A stretch of 64,000 nt of DNA from Microcaldota archaeon (GCA_021787495.1 JAJYLX010000004.1:1-64000), one strand, 5' to 3'; shown: positions 46,123-54,659, numbered from the stretch's first letter. Made by a program: numbers and translations. The notes: a model not told the origin generated them from the letters alone.

Positions 46123-46127
46123 AAAGC

Positions 46128-46146
46128 CCTTGTAGCGAGCTTTGCT
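46128..46146 (+). repeat. Right copy of the 19-bp direct repeat bounding the island
   Basis: CCTTGTAGCGAGCTTTGCT, identical to 40179-40197. Just upstream AGCAAAGC can pair with the GCTTTGCT at its end to make a small hairpin (46122-46146). Confidence 0.8.
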
Positions 46147-46360
46147 GATAAGGGACATAATAGTAGGGAGTTGACAAATTATAAGCCTTCGCACTTCCGC
46201 TAATACGGAAGCTTCAATTTCTATAATATTTTATACCCTGCTGGAGGGTCTGTTCCATCCCCGGCGTGAAGGCCGGCCGGATTTCCCAAACCCTTCAGAC
46301 CACCCACTCTTAAATATTTTGATGCGCACAAATAGCATTGTCGCAACGGATGTGATTATC
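46147..46360. other. Intergenic region right of the island
   Basis: This 214-bp stretch holds no supported ORF. It has two short hairpins, CTTCCG-CTAATA-CGGAAG (about 46194-46211) and ACCCT-GCTGG-AGGGT, an AT-rich TATA-like run (TCTATAATATTTTATACC), and a second box (TTAAATATTTT, 46310-46320) that would serve the next gene. Confidence 0.45.
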
Positions 46361-47008
46361 ATGGTAGTGGCCAACAGGAGCATGGCAGATGCAACGAGGG
46401 GCGGGCAGGCCGGACACAAGGGCGAGAGCCTGGAACACTCTTGGTCATTTAGGGACTGGTCCGAAAGGAAGGACATCGGCGGCGCATTCCTGAAAAAGAG
46501 GGAGATTGAAGGGCTAAACGAGGCGCTCGGCGCCAAGAAGTTCGCGCAGCTGGCATGGTTCGGCGAGGTCGGGGACCTATGGGGCTGCGTGAAGGACCGC
46601 GGGAAAGAAGAAGGCATGGAGCTGCTGGCGCATTTCGCGGCGGTAATCGATTGCTTCCCCGCTATCAGCCATTTCACCGACAAGGCGGCCGCCAGGGCCG
46701 CCGCGAAGGCCGTGACGCTGTCCTATGCTGTGACGGTAAACAAATATGCAGACGACGCCGTCGCGGTGCAGGTCTCGGACTGGATAGCCAGGGCCGCCAA
46801 GAGGGGCGACGACGTCATTGACGGCGTGGAACGCGTCTTCAGGGACAACGGGGTCGTGGCGGCGATAAACAAGCTCGGTCCTGACAAGGGCGGCCAGGCC
46901 GCGTTCAGGCTGGGAAAGATCGCGCTCGAGGAAGCCGAAGCCCGGCACAAGGCCGGCAGCGGAATGGGCGGCATCGTGCAGGAAGTGGCGCGGAAGCTGA
47001 AGGGCTGA
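46361..47008 (+). CDS. Hypothetical helical protein
   Basis: A 215-residue, mostly helical soluble protein (MVVANRSMADATRGGQ start), with text such as FRDWSERKDIGGAFLKKRE and AHFAAVIDCFPAISHF. I do not recognise it. The open frame extends to TTG 46319 and ATG 46322, but the TATA-like TTAAATATTTT near 46310-46320 favours a start around 46361. Host-like GC-rich codon use, so outside the island. Confidence 0.6.
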   Translation: MVVANRSMADATRGGQAGHKGESLEHSWSFRDWSERKDIGGAFLKKREIEGLNEALGAKKFAQLAWFGEVGDLWGCVKDRGKEEGMELLAHFAAVIDCFPAISHFTDKAAARAAAKAVTLSYAVTVNKYADDAVAVQVSDWIARAAKRGDDVIDGVERVFRDNGVVAAINKLGPDKGGQAAFRLGKIALEEAEARHKAGSGMGGIVQEVARKLKG

Positions 47009-47016
47009 CGGGGCGG

Positions 47017-48153
47017 TCAGCGGCCAGAGAGGCCGAGCTTCCTGAAGAGCCTGTCATAGAACTTCTTGACCCCCGAGGTCTGGAAGATGCCCAGCCTTTC
47101 GCGGTCCCTTATGAACGAGCCTGGGGAGTCAGAGTTCATTATCTGCGTGAGTGCCCTGGGTATCCCGACCTCGTGCTCCACCACGCACATCGCCTTTATG
47201 TCTTCAGGTATCGGCGAATAGTCCGGCAGGACGACAGGCACGCCCAGCGACAGGCTCTCGAGCGTGACTATGCTGAGCCCCTCGCGCTCAGACATGTTGA
47301 GGAGCGCCTTGCAGCCCGACAGCCTCGCGTAGAGCCCCCTGGTCGTCGGTATGGGCTTGACGAGCTTGACCCTGTCCTGCAGCTTCAGCGCCCTTGTCAG
47401 CTTGGCTATGTAGACCCTCTCCGGGCCGTCGCCTATTATCAGCCCGTGCAGCCTTGGCACGCTCCTTGAGACCTCGGCGAACTCGTAGAGCCACTTGTCC
47501 AGCCTCTTCTCCTTGATGAACCTCCCGGCGAATGCGATCGTGTTGCCCCTCCGCTTCGCCTTGGACCTGACCGACTCTATCAGCGCCGCGTCGAGCACGG
47601 GGGCGAAGACCTCTATCCTTTCCGGGCTGATGTGCATTATGTCCTGCAGCCTGCGCTTCGTGTCGTAGGAGTTGGCTATGTAGGCGTCGGCGCGCATGAC
47701 CGCGTTCGAGAAGAACGAGCCGAGCGGCCCGAAGACCGGCCCGGCGTACTTGCGCCAGTACTCCGCGTCCCACACCTCGGCGACGTGCATGACGACCTTG
47801 CACCCGGTGAGCAGGCCGTACAGCCTTATTATTGGTATCTGCAGGTAGGGGAAGGCGTCTATGACCACGACGTCGAACCTCTCCCTGTATATGCGGAAGC
47901 TCGTCAGGGCGAACATCATCGCCTTGCGTATCGAGCGCCTCCTGTGCAGGTACATGGTCTCGCGCGATGCGGGCCAGTAGGCGTGGAAGCGCACCCTGTT
48001 GCGCGTGAACTCCGGCCTCATGCCCGGCCAGAGCATCGTGTAGTAGTGCACCTCGTGCTCCTTGGCCAGCCCCTCTGATTCGATCTTGTCTATCTTCTCT
48101 ATCCCCCCGGCATGCCATGGGTATGGGAAGTCATAGACGAATGCGATCCTCAT
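47017..48153 (-). CDS. GT-B glycosyltransferase (GT4-like)
   Basis: A 378-residue glycosyltransferase of the GT4/GT-B type. The N-terminal part reads RIAFVYDFPYPWHAGGIEK with the Gly-rich acceptor-site loop, and the C-terminal part has the donor-binding AFAGRFIKEKRLD, LIIGDGPERV, and E-x7-E motif EREGLSIVTLESLSLG. It likely adds sugars to a surface glycan or lipid. The start is ATG 48153, family-like; two further in-frame ATGs (48159, 48189) lie upstream. Convergent with the 46361 gene, 8 bp apart. Confidence 0.9.
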   Translation of the reverse strand: MRIAFVYDFPYPWHAGGIEKIDKIESEGLAKEHEVHYYTMLWPGMRPEFTRNRVRFHAYWPASRETMYLHRRRSIRKAMMFALTSFRIYRERFDVVVIDAFPYLQIPIIRLYGLLTGCKVVMHVAEVWDAEYWRKYAGPVFGPLGSFFSNAVMRADAYIANSYDTKRRLQDIMHISPERIEVFAPVLDAALIESVRSKAKRRGNTIAFAGRFIKEKRLDKWLYEFAEVSRSVPRLHGLIIGDGPERVYIAKLTRALKLQDRVKLVKPIPTTRGLYARLSGCKALLNMSEREGLSIVTLESLSLGVPVVLPDYSPIPEDIKAMCVVEHEVGIPRALTQIMNSDSPGSFIRDRERLGIFQTSGVKKFYDRLFRKLGLSGR

Positions 48154-48277
48154 GCTCATCTCTTCAGCGCAGCTCGGCCCGGATACCAAACCTTATCATG
48201 TCATGGCCCATGCTTGCATTCGCAGCGAAGGCTTTTATAGTTGACAGAATGCTTGTAGCAACCGAGCCGTGCCGGGC

Positions 48278-49231
48278 TCATGTCGATGCGGAGCGCAACT
48301 TTGAAAGGTCTTTTCTGATGACCTGCATCAGCTTAGGCTCCTCGTGGTACTCATTGCGCCTGACTGCCTGCGATACCCGCAGCATGTCTGTATCAGGCAC
48401 ATACGGAGAAAGTGTGCTTCTCCGCAACCACAGATGTGCCATCACGTCATTAGAGATCCCATCGTGCTCACGCTTCAGCTGCCTGAACACGTCTATAACC
48501 GCGATATACCTTCGCACTGAGTACCCTGCCAAAGCCGGATTCTTTAGTATTTCAGCCCTGATCATTTCAGAATCGATCCCAATCAAGTTACCTACCCTGT
48601 TAAGTTTTTGTGAGACTCTCTCGTGGTTCAGACCCGCGAACGAGGGGAATGACGAGACGATCTTTGAGACCTGCTGGTCGGTGAAGCCGTACGCAGCCTT
48701 TATGCCCTTGATGACGCGCTCATGATTATAACCCGCGAACGAGGGGAATGACGAGACGATCTTTGAGACCTGCTGGTCGGTGAAGCCGTACGCAGCCTTT
48801 ATGCCCTTGATGACGCGCTCATGGTCCAGACCCGCGAACGAGGGGGATGACGAGACGATCTTTGAGACCTGCTGGTCGGTGAAGCCGTACGCAGCCTTTA
48901 TGCCCTTGATGACGCGCTCATGGTCCAGACCCGCGAACGAGGGGGATGACGAGACGATCTTTGAGACCTGCTGGTCGGTGAAGCCGTATGCGGCCTTTAT
49001 GCCCTTGATGACGCGCTCATGATTATAACCCGCGAACGGGGGGAATGCGGATATAATCTTTAGTGTATCGGTAATTGTTATACTGTATATATTGGAAATT
49101 CTGACTATTCTACCGGTTAGCTCAGTGGCCGTCCTGTTCTGGCAACGGCTTTTGAAGCTTTCGTCTTGGGACAGCTCAATAGCTGCCGCATGGTCGAAGC
49201 CCACCTCTACCAGCATATCTACAAACGACAT
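48278..49231 (-). CDS. Helical repeat protein with near-identical mTERF-like repeats
   Basis: A 317-residue protein built around four nearly identical 33-residue units plus flanking degenerate ones. A unit reads VSKIVSSxPSFAGxxHERV then IKGIKAAYGFTDQQ. The pattern (hydrophobic-rich IV-x2-x-PSF, then a second helix ending with GF-x-DQQV) is like mTERF motifs, whose tandem repeats bind nucleic acid in eukaryotic organelles. A TATA centred near 49257 places the start of the message at the ATG, so it is leaderless. The DNA units are also near-identical (99 bp), suggesting recent expansion. Confidence 0.6.
   Translation of the reverse strand: MSFVDMLVEVGFDHAAAIELSQDESFKSRCQNRTATELTGRIVRISNIYSITITDTLKIISAFPPFAGYNHERVIKGIKAAYGFTDQQVSKIVSSSPSFAGLDHERVIKGIKAAYGFTDQQVSKIVSSSPSFAGLDHERVIKGIKAAYGFTDQQVSKIVSSFPSFAGYNHERVIKGIKAAYGFTDQQVSKIVSSFPSFAGLNHERVSQKLNRVGNLIGIDSEMIRAEILKNPALAGYSVRRYIAVIDVFRQLKREHDGISNDVMAHLWLRRSTLSPYVPDTDMLRVSQAVRRNEYHEEPKLMQVIRKDLSKLRSAST
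48620..49040 (-). repeat. 99-bp tandem repeat tract inside the mTERF-like gene
   Basis: Four 99-bp units nearly identical at DNA level, differing mainly at the SSF/SSS and YN/LD codons. High identity suggests recent unequal crossing-over. The tract stays in frame, so it is coding, not CRISPR. Confidence 0.85.
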
Positions 49232-49399
49232 ATACGTGTTGCAGTTTCAGAGATATATATAGGTTTTCTCTTTGGCTGTCGATTGACGAATCTATGCTGC
49301 GCGAAGAACCGGTGCTGCGCTTCAGCAAACCAAAGCATGGGCGGATTTTGCCGATATGTCAGGCATGTCAAGCAACTCTTAGGATGCAAATCATGTCTG

Positions 49400-51127
49400 C
49401 TACCTCTTGATCGCCTTGAGCAGCCTATCGGTCGGCAGCGTGTTGAGCACCCTGTCCGGAGTCAGCCAGCCCCTCCTTGCCGTCCCCACGCCGTAGCGCA
49501 GCATCTGGTAGTGAGCTGTGCTGTGCGCATCGCTGTTTATCGAGAACCTGACCTTATACTTTGATGCAAGCAATATATTCGTATCGTTCAGGTCGAGTCT
49601 GTTCGGCCAGGAGTTTATCTCGAGCGCCACGCCGTTGTCCTCGCATGCCTGCGCCACTCTGCCGAGGTCCATCGCAAAGCCCTCGCGCTCGTTGATGAGC
49701 CTGCCTGTGGGGTGCCCGAGTATGTGGATCAGGCCGCTCCCTATCGCCTTGACGACGCGGTCGGTCATCTCCCTTTCTGGCATCCTGAACGAGGCGTGGA
49801 CCGAGCCCACGACGCACTCCATCGACCTCAGCGTCTCCTTCGACAGGTCCAGGCTTCCGTCCTTGAGTATGTCGCACTCGGCGCCCTTGAGCACCCTGAA
49901 TCCTTTCAGGGAATCGTTCAGCCTGTCGACCTTCTTGTCGAATGCGGCGAACTGGCGGTCACTCATGCCCTTCGCTATCCTGAGGCTCTGCGTGTGGTTT
50001 GTGGTGGCAATGTACGAGAAACCCGTCTTCTGCGCTGCGTCCGCCATTTCCTCTATGGTGTTCGCCCCGTCTGTCTCCCTTGTGTGGGTGTGCAGGTCTC
50101 CCTTCAGGTCACTCATCTCAACTAGAGTTGGGATCTTGTGGTGCAATGCGAGCTGTATCTCCCCTCTCGCCTCGCGCATCTCCGGAGGGACGTACTGCAT
50201 GCCGAGCTTCGCGTATATGTCGCGCTCGTCGTCGCTCGCGATCATCCTCCCATCCCTCGTGAACAGCCCGTACTCGTTGAGCTTGTAGCCCTTCTTTATC
50301 GCTATGGTGCGCGTCTCGATGTTGTGCTGCTTGTTCCCTATGAAGTACTGCAGCGCGGCGCCGAAGCTCTCCTGCGGCAGCACCCTGAGGTCGCACGTGA
50401 CCCCTATGTTGAGCGAGACCGTGCTCCTCGTCGACCCCCTGCTGACCACGCCCGTCACATCCTTCATCGAGGTGAAGACGTCCATCGCCTTCTCTGGGGT
50501 CTTGGAGATCGCCAGTATGTCCAGGTCCCCTACTGTCTCCTTCATCCTCCTCGTGGAACCGGCTATCACGGCCTTGCTCACCGTGCCGCTCTCCTGCAGT
50601 GCGCGCACTATTGCCTCGGCGGCTGGCAGCCCCACGCCGAGCAGTATCCTGCCCTTGCTCGACTCACGTATCCGCATGCTCTTCGAGAACATCTCCTCGC
50701 TCTTCGAGCCGAAGCCCTCTATCGACGATATTCTGTGCGAGTCTATCGCCCCCTTCAGGTCCTGTAGGTTCCTTATGCCGAGCCTCTTGTACAGCGTCAC
50801 CGCCTTCTTGGCGCCCATGCCCTCGAGCGAGAGCAGCCCCTTGAAGTCTATCGGGTACCTCCTCTTCAGCTCGTCGTACTTCTTCATGTGCCCGGTCCTG
50901 ATGAACTCCTCGATCTTCCCCGCTATGCCGGGGCCGATTCCGGGGAACTCCATTATCGCCTTCACGCCCCCCCGCCTGTAGACGTTCTCTATGGGCTCCT
51001 GTATCGACATCAGCGTCAGCGCCGCGTTCTTGTACGCCCTGACCTCGAAGCGCGTCGTCTTGGTCTCCTCTATGCTGAGCATCGCTGCTATCTCGTCCAG
51101 CATGTCGGCAATTACCCGGTTTTCCAT
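49400..51127 (-). CDS. polX: DNA polymerase X with PHP domain
   Basis: A 575-residue PolX. The N-terminal polymerase part has an HhH-like segment VKAIMEFPGIGPGIAGKIEEFI and GSTRRMKETVGDLDIL (catalytic GS-x9-D-x-D motif). The C-terminal PHP domain reads LKGDLHTHTRETDG (HxH) with later HILGHPTGR and INSDAHS motifs. PolX with PHP fills gaps in base-excision repair and has a 3'-5' nuclease. Start chosen at ATG 51127 (MENRVIADML); 51145 adds six residues. Confidence 0.93.
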   Translation of the reverse strand: MENRVIADMLDEIAAMLSIEETKTTRFEVRAYKNAALTLMSIQEPIENVYRRGGVKAIMEFPGIGPGIAGKIEEFIRTGHMKKYDELKRRYPIDFKGLLSLEGMGAKKAVTLYKRLGIRNLQDLKGAIDSHRISSIEGFGSKSEEMFSKSMRIRESSKGRILLGVGLPAAEAIVRALQESGTVSKAVIAGSTRRMKETVGDLDILAISKTPEKAMDVFTSMKDVTGVVSRGSTRSTVSLNIGVTCDLRVLPQESFGAALQYFIGNKQHNIETRTIAIKKGYKLNEYGLFTRDGRMIASDDERDIYAKLGMQYVPPEMREARGEIQLALHHKIPTLVEMSDLKGDLHTHTRETDGANTIEEMADAAQKTGFSYIATTNHTQSLRIAKGMSDRQFAAFDKKVDRLNDSLKGFRVLKGAECDILKDGSLDLSKETLRSMECVVGSVHASFRMPEREMTDRVVKAIGSGLIHILGHPTGRLINEREGFAMDLGRVAQACEDNGVALEINSWPNRLDLNDTNILLASKYKVRFSINSDAHSTAHYQMLRYGVGTARRGWLTPDRVLNTLPTDRLLKAIKR

Positions 51128-51196
51128 AAATGGATAATGAAGCAAAGGATATTAACGCGAGCCCCGCGTGCGGCAGTGCGGGGCGGCCAATAAAAA

Positions 51197-51210
51197 TGCA
51201 TATATATCTA
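51197..51210 (+). promoter_or_regulatory. TATA box of the 51235 gene
   Basis: GCATATATATCTAAAA lies about 30 bp upstream of ATG 51235 and fits a transcript start near 51230. Confidence 0.5.
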
Positions 51211-51234
51211 AAAGTGAGAATATCCTGTGATTTC

Positions 51235-52050
51235 ATGAGCAAAACCAAGGACTTCAGGACCACCCACGCCAACGGCGATGTCTTCCTCAACATGATGGAG
51301 AGGAGGGGAGGGTTCAACCTCACTGCCATGTACAACACTACTGGCGACAGCTCGACACATGAGGGGCTCTTGAGGCTGATGAACTCGACCGTGCTCCAGG
51401 ACCGTGGCGAGTTCCTCATGCACCATACCACGGCAGATGTGAGGTTCGTGGTCAGGGGACTAGGGTATATAGTCGGGGAGACCCTCGCATTCAACAGAAG
51501 CATGAAGGACCAGACTACTCAGGACGTGGCCGGACAGATATTGGGGGCGCTGAGCTGGCTCGACGGCAGCTCCATGAGGTCCACTATGAACGACCTGAGG
51601 GGCATACTCAACACAGCCAACAGGCGTAGGGGCTGGGAGATGGCGGACGTCAGGGACATCGTCGTTGGCTCCGCGTGCCTTGTCGAGGTGGCCAAGGACG
51701 TGAGGGGCACGAAGGAATCCATCCGCGCGGCGAACGACTCCCTGCAGATCGTGAAGCATGCGGCCGAGTACGCGAAGGACTCGAAGACCGCGCTCGGAGT
51801 CATCTGGATGCTCGAGAACATAAAACCCGCCAGGCTGGAGAAGCTGGCCTGGGACGTGGGTGAGATGAAGGACATCTTCTCAGACGACAGCAGGGTGCTT
51901 TCCGGCATGTTCGACATGCTGCTCAAGGAGGGCGGAGTGGACAGGCTGAGGAGGCTCGGCGCGAATATGAGACGCTCGAACAACTTCGCCAACAAGAAGG
52001 ACGACATTGACATGGAGATAAGGAAAGCGCTCCTGAGAAGGGAGAAGTGA
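51235..52050 (+). CDS. Hypothetical protein
   Basis: A 271-residue soluble protein (MSKTKDFRTTHANGDVFLNM) with mostly helical text in the C-terminal two thirds, such as RLEKLAWDVGEMKDIF and SKTALGVIWMLENI. No family recognised. The frame is open upstream to 51130, but ATG 51235 fits a strong TATA (51197-51210). Host-like GC. It is divergent from polX. Confidence 0.6.
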   Translation: MSKTKDFRTTHANGDVFLNMMERRGGFNLTAMYNTTGDSSTHEGLLRLMNSTVLQDRGEFLMHHTTADVRFVVRGLGYIVGETLAFNRSMKDQTTQDVAGQILGALSWLDGSSMRSTMNDLRGILNTANRRRGWEMADVRDIVVGSACLVEVAKDVRGTKESIRAANDSLQIVKHAAEYAKDSKTALGVIWMLENIKPARLEKLAWDVGEMKDIFSDDSRVLSGMFDMLLKEGGVDRLRRLGANMRRSNNFANKKDDIDMEIRKALLRREK

Positions 52051-52104
52051 CCGGCGACGGCTGCTTAAATATTTAAGCCTTCCCAGCCTTATAGTGACGA
52101 GTCA

Positions 52105-52491
52105 ATGATCAAGCTCAAGCGTGTCTACGAGCATGCTGACATCACCGATGGCGACAGGGTGCTCGTCGAGAGGTCGTGGCCGCGCGGCATAAGGAGGAGC
52201 ACGACCAACATCGACTACTGGATACGCGACCTCGGCCCGAGCGAGGAGCTGAAGCGCTGGTTCCTCCACAACCCCTCGCAGTGGGCGGAGTTCAAGGCGA
52301 GATACAAGAAGGAGCTCCTCGAGGGGAAGGCGCTCAAGAAGCTGATAAGCTACATAGGGGACAAGGACCCCGTGACCCTCCTCTACATGTCGCACGATGC
52401 GAGGCACAACGACGCTGCCGTGCTCATAGAGGTGCTGGACTCCAGGCTCGCCAAGCAGATAATGGCCCATAACGGCACCCACTACGGCTGA
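52105..52491 (+). CDS. DUF488 family protein (YeaO-like)
   Basis: A 128-residue stand-alone DUF488 of the YeaO type: IKLKRVYEHADITDGDRVLVERSWPRGIRR near the start (in parts), LGPSEELKRWFLHNPSQWAEF and VTLLYMSHDARHNDA. Biochemical role unknown. It is unrelated in detail to the DUF488 part of the island fusion. First gene of a run DUF488-PIN-rpo7-spt4. Confidence 0.85.
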   Translation: MIKLKRVYEHADITDGDRVLVERSWPRGIRRSTTNIDYWIRDLGPSEELKRWFLHNPSQWAEFKARYKKELLEGKALKKLISYIGDKDPVTLLYMSHDARHNDAAVLIEVLDSRLAKQIMAHNGTHYG

Positions 52492-52495
52492 TTAG

Positions 52496-52879
52496 TTGAA
52501 GGCGGCGCTGATTGACACGAGCTCCATCCTCTTCGCACTGAGGTACAGGAAGGACCTGTTCGAGCGGCTTGGCGAGCAGTTCCCCGACTGCAAACCCGTG
52601 ATATCGAGGGGGGTCGTTGGGGAGCTGAAGGCGATGGGCGCCAACAGGGGCAAGAGGGGCGCGCTGGCGAGACTGGCCCTCATGATGTTAAAGTCTAAAA
52701 AGGTTGAGATACATAATATTGGGATAGACCCGGACAGGTGGATTCAGCGGCAGGCGGCGAGGAGCAGGGGCCGCATGGTCGTGACGAACGACAGTGAGCT
52801 CGCGAGGAAGGCGAGCGCCATCGGCGCCAGGTGCTTCAAGGTATCCAGGTCCGGCTCTATAAAGAGATATTTGTGGTGA
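52496..52879 (+). CDS. PIN-domain protein (VapC/FCF1-like)
   Basis: A 127-residue PIN nuclease-fold protein. Acidic residues are at AALIDTSSILFALR (D7), VVGELKAMG (E) and RMVVTNDSELARKA (ND-x2-E), the usual pattern for the metal site. It may be an FCF1-like rRNA processing protein or a VapC-like toxin; no antitoxin is seen. Start TTG at 52496, 4 bp after the DUF488 stop. Confidence 0.72.
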   Translation: MKAALIDTSSILFALRYRKDLFERLGEQFPDCKPVISRGVVGELKAMGANRGKRGALARLALMMLKSKKVEIHNIGIDPDRWIQRQAARSRGRMVVTNDSELARKASAIGARCFKVSRSGSIKRYLW

Positions 52880-52883
52880 ACCA

Positions 52884-53468
52884 ATGTATTCGATTTACAC
52901 GGTGAAGGACACGTTCTCCCTGCCTCCAGAGGACTTCGGCAAGGAGGTAGAGGCCGTAGCGGAGGCGGTGCTGCAGCGGAAGTACGAGGGCAAGGTGGAC
53001 AAGGAGATGGGCATAATCGTGGCGGTGTTCAACGTGAGCAACGTCAGCGACGGCGTCATCTATCCAGGGGATCCCGCCACAAGGCACGACGCCGGGTTCG
53101 AGGTGCTCGCCTTCATGCCGAAGGTGGACGAGGTCGTGTGCGGCGAGGTCAGCGAGCTGACGGATTTCGGGGCGTTCGTGCGCATAGGCCCGATGGATGG
53201 GCTTGTGCACGTCTCGCAGATAGCGAACGAGTTCCTCTCCTTTGACAGGAAGACGCAGACGTTCATCACAAGGCAGAAGAAGCTGATGCTCAAGAAGGGC
53301 GACATAGTCTACGCAAAGATCTCCACGGTCAGCATGAAGGGCTCCGTGAAGGACTCCAAGATCGCGCTGACGATGAAGCAGGAGGGATTCGGCAAGGGCG
53401 AGTGGCTGAAGTCGCAGCTCGCGGCAGCAAGGCAGAAGGAGAGAGGAGGAGGCTCCAGGAGGAGATGA
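52884..53468 (+). CDS. rpo7: RNA polymerase subunit Rpo7 (E')
   Basis: A 194-residue homologue of eukaryotic Rpb7. The N-terminal RNP-like domain starts MYSIYTVKDTFSLPPEDFG, and the C-terminal S1/OB domain reads VCGEVSELTDFGAFVRIG and GLVHVSQIANEF. It forms the stalk of the polymerase with Rpo4 (not seen here). The GGGSRRR tail is a basic extension. Followed 4 bp later by spt4. Confidence 0.95.
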   Translation: MYSIYTVKDTFSLPPEDFGKEVEAVAEAVLQRKYEGKVDKEMGIIVAVFNVSNVSDGVIYPGDPATRHDAGFEVLAFMPKVDEVVCGEVSELTDFGAFVRIGPMDGLVHVSQIANEFLSFDRKTQTFITRQKKLMLKKGDIVYAKISTVSMKGSVKDSKIALTMKQEGFGKGEWLKSQLAAARQKERGGGSRRR

Positions 53469-53472
53469 TCGC

Positions 53473-53664
53473 GTGGGGGACGAGAAAGCCTGCAAGAAGT
53501 GCGGCATGATAATAAGCCATGGCGACACCTGCCCGGTCTGCGGCTCGAAGGAGCTGACCAACAAATGGAACAGCTACATCATAGTCATAAACGCGGAGAA
53601 GTCGCAGATAGCGCAGAAGCTCGGCATCAGCATAAACAGCACGTTCGCAGTCGATGCAAGATAG
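53473..53664 (+). CDS. spt4: Transcription elongation factor Spt4 (RpoE'')
   Basis: A 63-residue zinc-ribbon protein, GTG start: KACKKCGMIISHGDTCPVCGS (four Cys; given in part) then NKWNSYIIVINAEKSQIAQK. This matches archaeal Spt4, the Spt5 partner that contacts RNA polymerase. Archaeal Spt4 is usually beside rpo7, as here. The GTG at 53473 follows GGAGATGAT. Confidence 0.92.
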   Translation: MGDEKACKKCGMIISHGDTCPVCGSKELTNKWNSYIIVINAEKSQIAQKLGISINSTFAVDAR

Positions 53665-53882
53665 CGGTTCTTTGGCAAGAGAAATAGGGCTCAAGGTCGT
53701 GGGCTTCAATCTGAAGGAGCTTGAGACGAGACTGAAGAAGCTGGGCGCCAGGTCCCATGGGATTCTGCCGTCGTCCGACTACAATTACATAGAGACCAAG
53801 CGCAGGACCCAGGATACACGGCCTGGACTACGACAGAATAATGGAAGAGTTCTCGCGCAAGCTCAAAAAGATGCTAACCTGA
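53654..53882 (+). pseudogene. Short ORF with a probable frameshift
   Basis: The frame from ATG 53654 reads MQDSGSLAREIGLKVVGFN and ELETRLKKLGARSHGILP, with a protein-like pattern up to about YNYIETKRR. The +1 frame then carries GPRIHGLDYDRIMEEFSRK and a stop at 53880-53882. The most economical reading is one short protein (about 75 residues) broken by a one-base shift near 53798-53812. No family is recognised. It lies directly after spt4 and overlaps it by 11 bp. Low confidence. Confidence 0.4.
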
Positions 53883-53948
53883 TGTGGTTCTCTCTGCAAT
53901 GCCCTTGTTTGCCTTCTGCCATTGATGGCGCCTTACATACCACCGCGA

Positions 53949-54659
53949 TCATTTCCCGTCTTCGCGGGCCTCATCGGGCCTCTTCTCCTCCCTCCTGTAC
54001 TGCTCCTCGACGTTGACGTTGTTCACGCCCTTCATTGTCTCGAGCACCGCCCCTACGAACCCCGCCTTGTCGACAAAGTACGCCTCGTCCTTCTTCTTGT
54101 CCGGGCCGTACGTGACAGATAAGGTGCCGCCCTGCAGCCTCATCGCCGTAGGCTCCACGCCGTACGCGCGGCTGAGCGAGTTCGCCTTCTCGTCGTCCGT
54201 CTTGGGATTGCCGACAACCCTTACGTCGTAGACTATGTCGTGCCCCGCGTACGGGTGGTTCGCATCTATCGTAACCCTACCGGAATTCACGCTGCGCACC
54301 GTGGCCATCACGCCGTCGAGGTCGACCCTCATTCCAGGGTACGGGTCGACGCCGCGCTCGCGCATGTCCGCGAGGCGCATGACCCTCACATAGCCGTCGC
54401 TGCGCTGGCCGAAGGCATCGTCCGGCTTGAACGTGAGCTTCTGCTCCTGCCCGACTGACATGCTCCTCAGCTCCCTGTCGAGGCCCTTTATCGTGCGGTT
54501 GAATCCGAGTATGATCAGCTTCCTGCCGTAGCGAGCGTGCTCATGGTAGATGCCCGCGTCCCTGGCGGCCTTCTCGTCCGTGGTCTCGATGAGCACGTTG
54601 CCGTTAGCGTCATATGCGCTGTATTCCACTTCTATGAAATCCCCGTCTGAAAATGCCAT
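53949..54659 (-). CDS. FKBP-type peptidyl-prolyl isomerase (SlyD-like)
   Basis: A 236-residue SlyD-like FKBP. It has a split FKBP fold around an IF-domain insert: DGDFIEVEYSAYDANGNVLIETT, then IILGFNRTIKGLDREL and VGQEQKLTFKPDDAFG, with a NHPYAGHDIVYDVRV block. A C-terminal domain (SLSRAYGVEPTAMRLQ) with a charged tail is extra. It assists protein folding as a cis-trans prolyl isomerase and chaperone. Start ATG 54659. Confidence 0.9.
   Translation of the reverse strand: MAFSDGDFIEVEYSAYDANGNVLIETTDEKAARDAGIYHEHARYGRKLIILGFNRTIKGLDRELRSMSVGQEQKLTFKPDDAFGQRSDGYVRVMRLADMRERGVDPYPGMRVDLDGVMATVRSVNSGRVTIDANHPYAGHDIVYDVRVVGNPKTDDEKANSLSRAYGVEPTAMRLQGGTLSVTYGPDKKKDEAYFVDKAGFVGAVLETMKGVNNVNVEEQYRREEKRPDEAREDGK

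Larger units (their letters stand above)
40198..46127. mobile_element. Integrated island with SWIM-DDE transposase and restriction-modification cargo
   Basis: The segment lies between 19-bp direct repeats, has clusters of a shared 12-bp motif at both ends in mirrored orientation, and much of it is AT-richer than the flanks (clearest in 42000-46070). It carries small ORFs 40323 and 40517, a DDE-type transposase, an AbrB-DUF488 gene with a coupled partner, a Vsr nuclease, an NgoPII-like restriction nuclease and a C5 methyltransferase. Transposon-like ends plus R-M cargo point to a composite or cargo-bearing element. I see no integrase. Confidence 0.75.

Noticed and set aside
48620-49040. Regular repeats that might suggest a CRISPR array
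   Set aside because: Units are 99 bp with no spacer sequences and stay in a single reading frame; they encode protein repeats.
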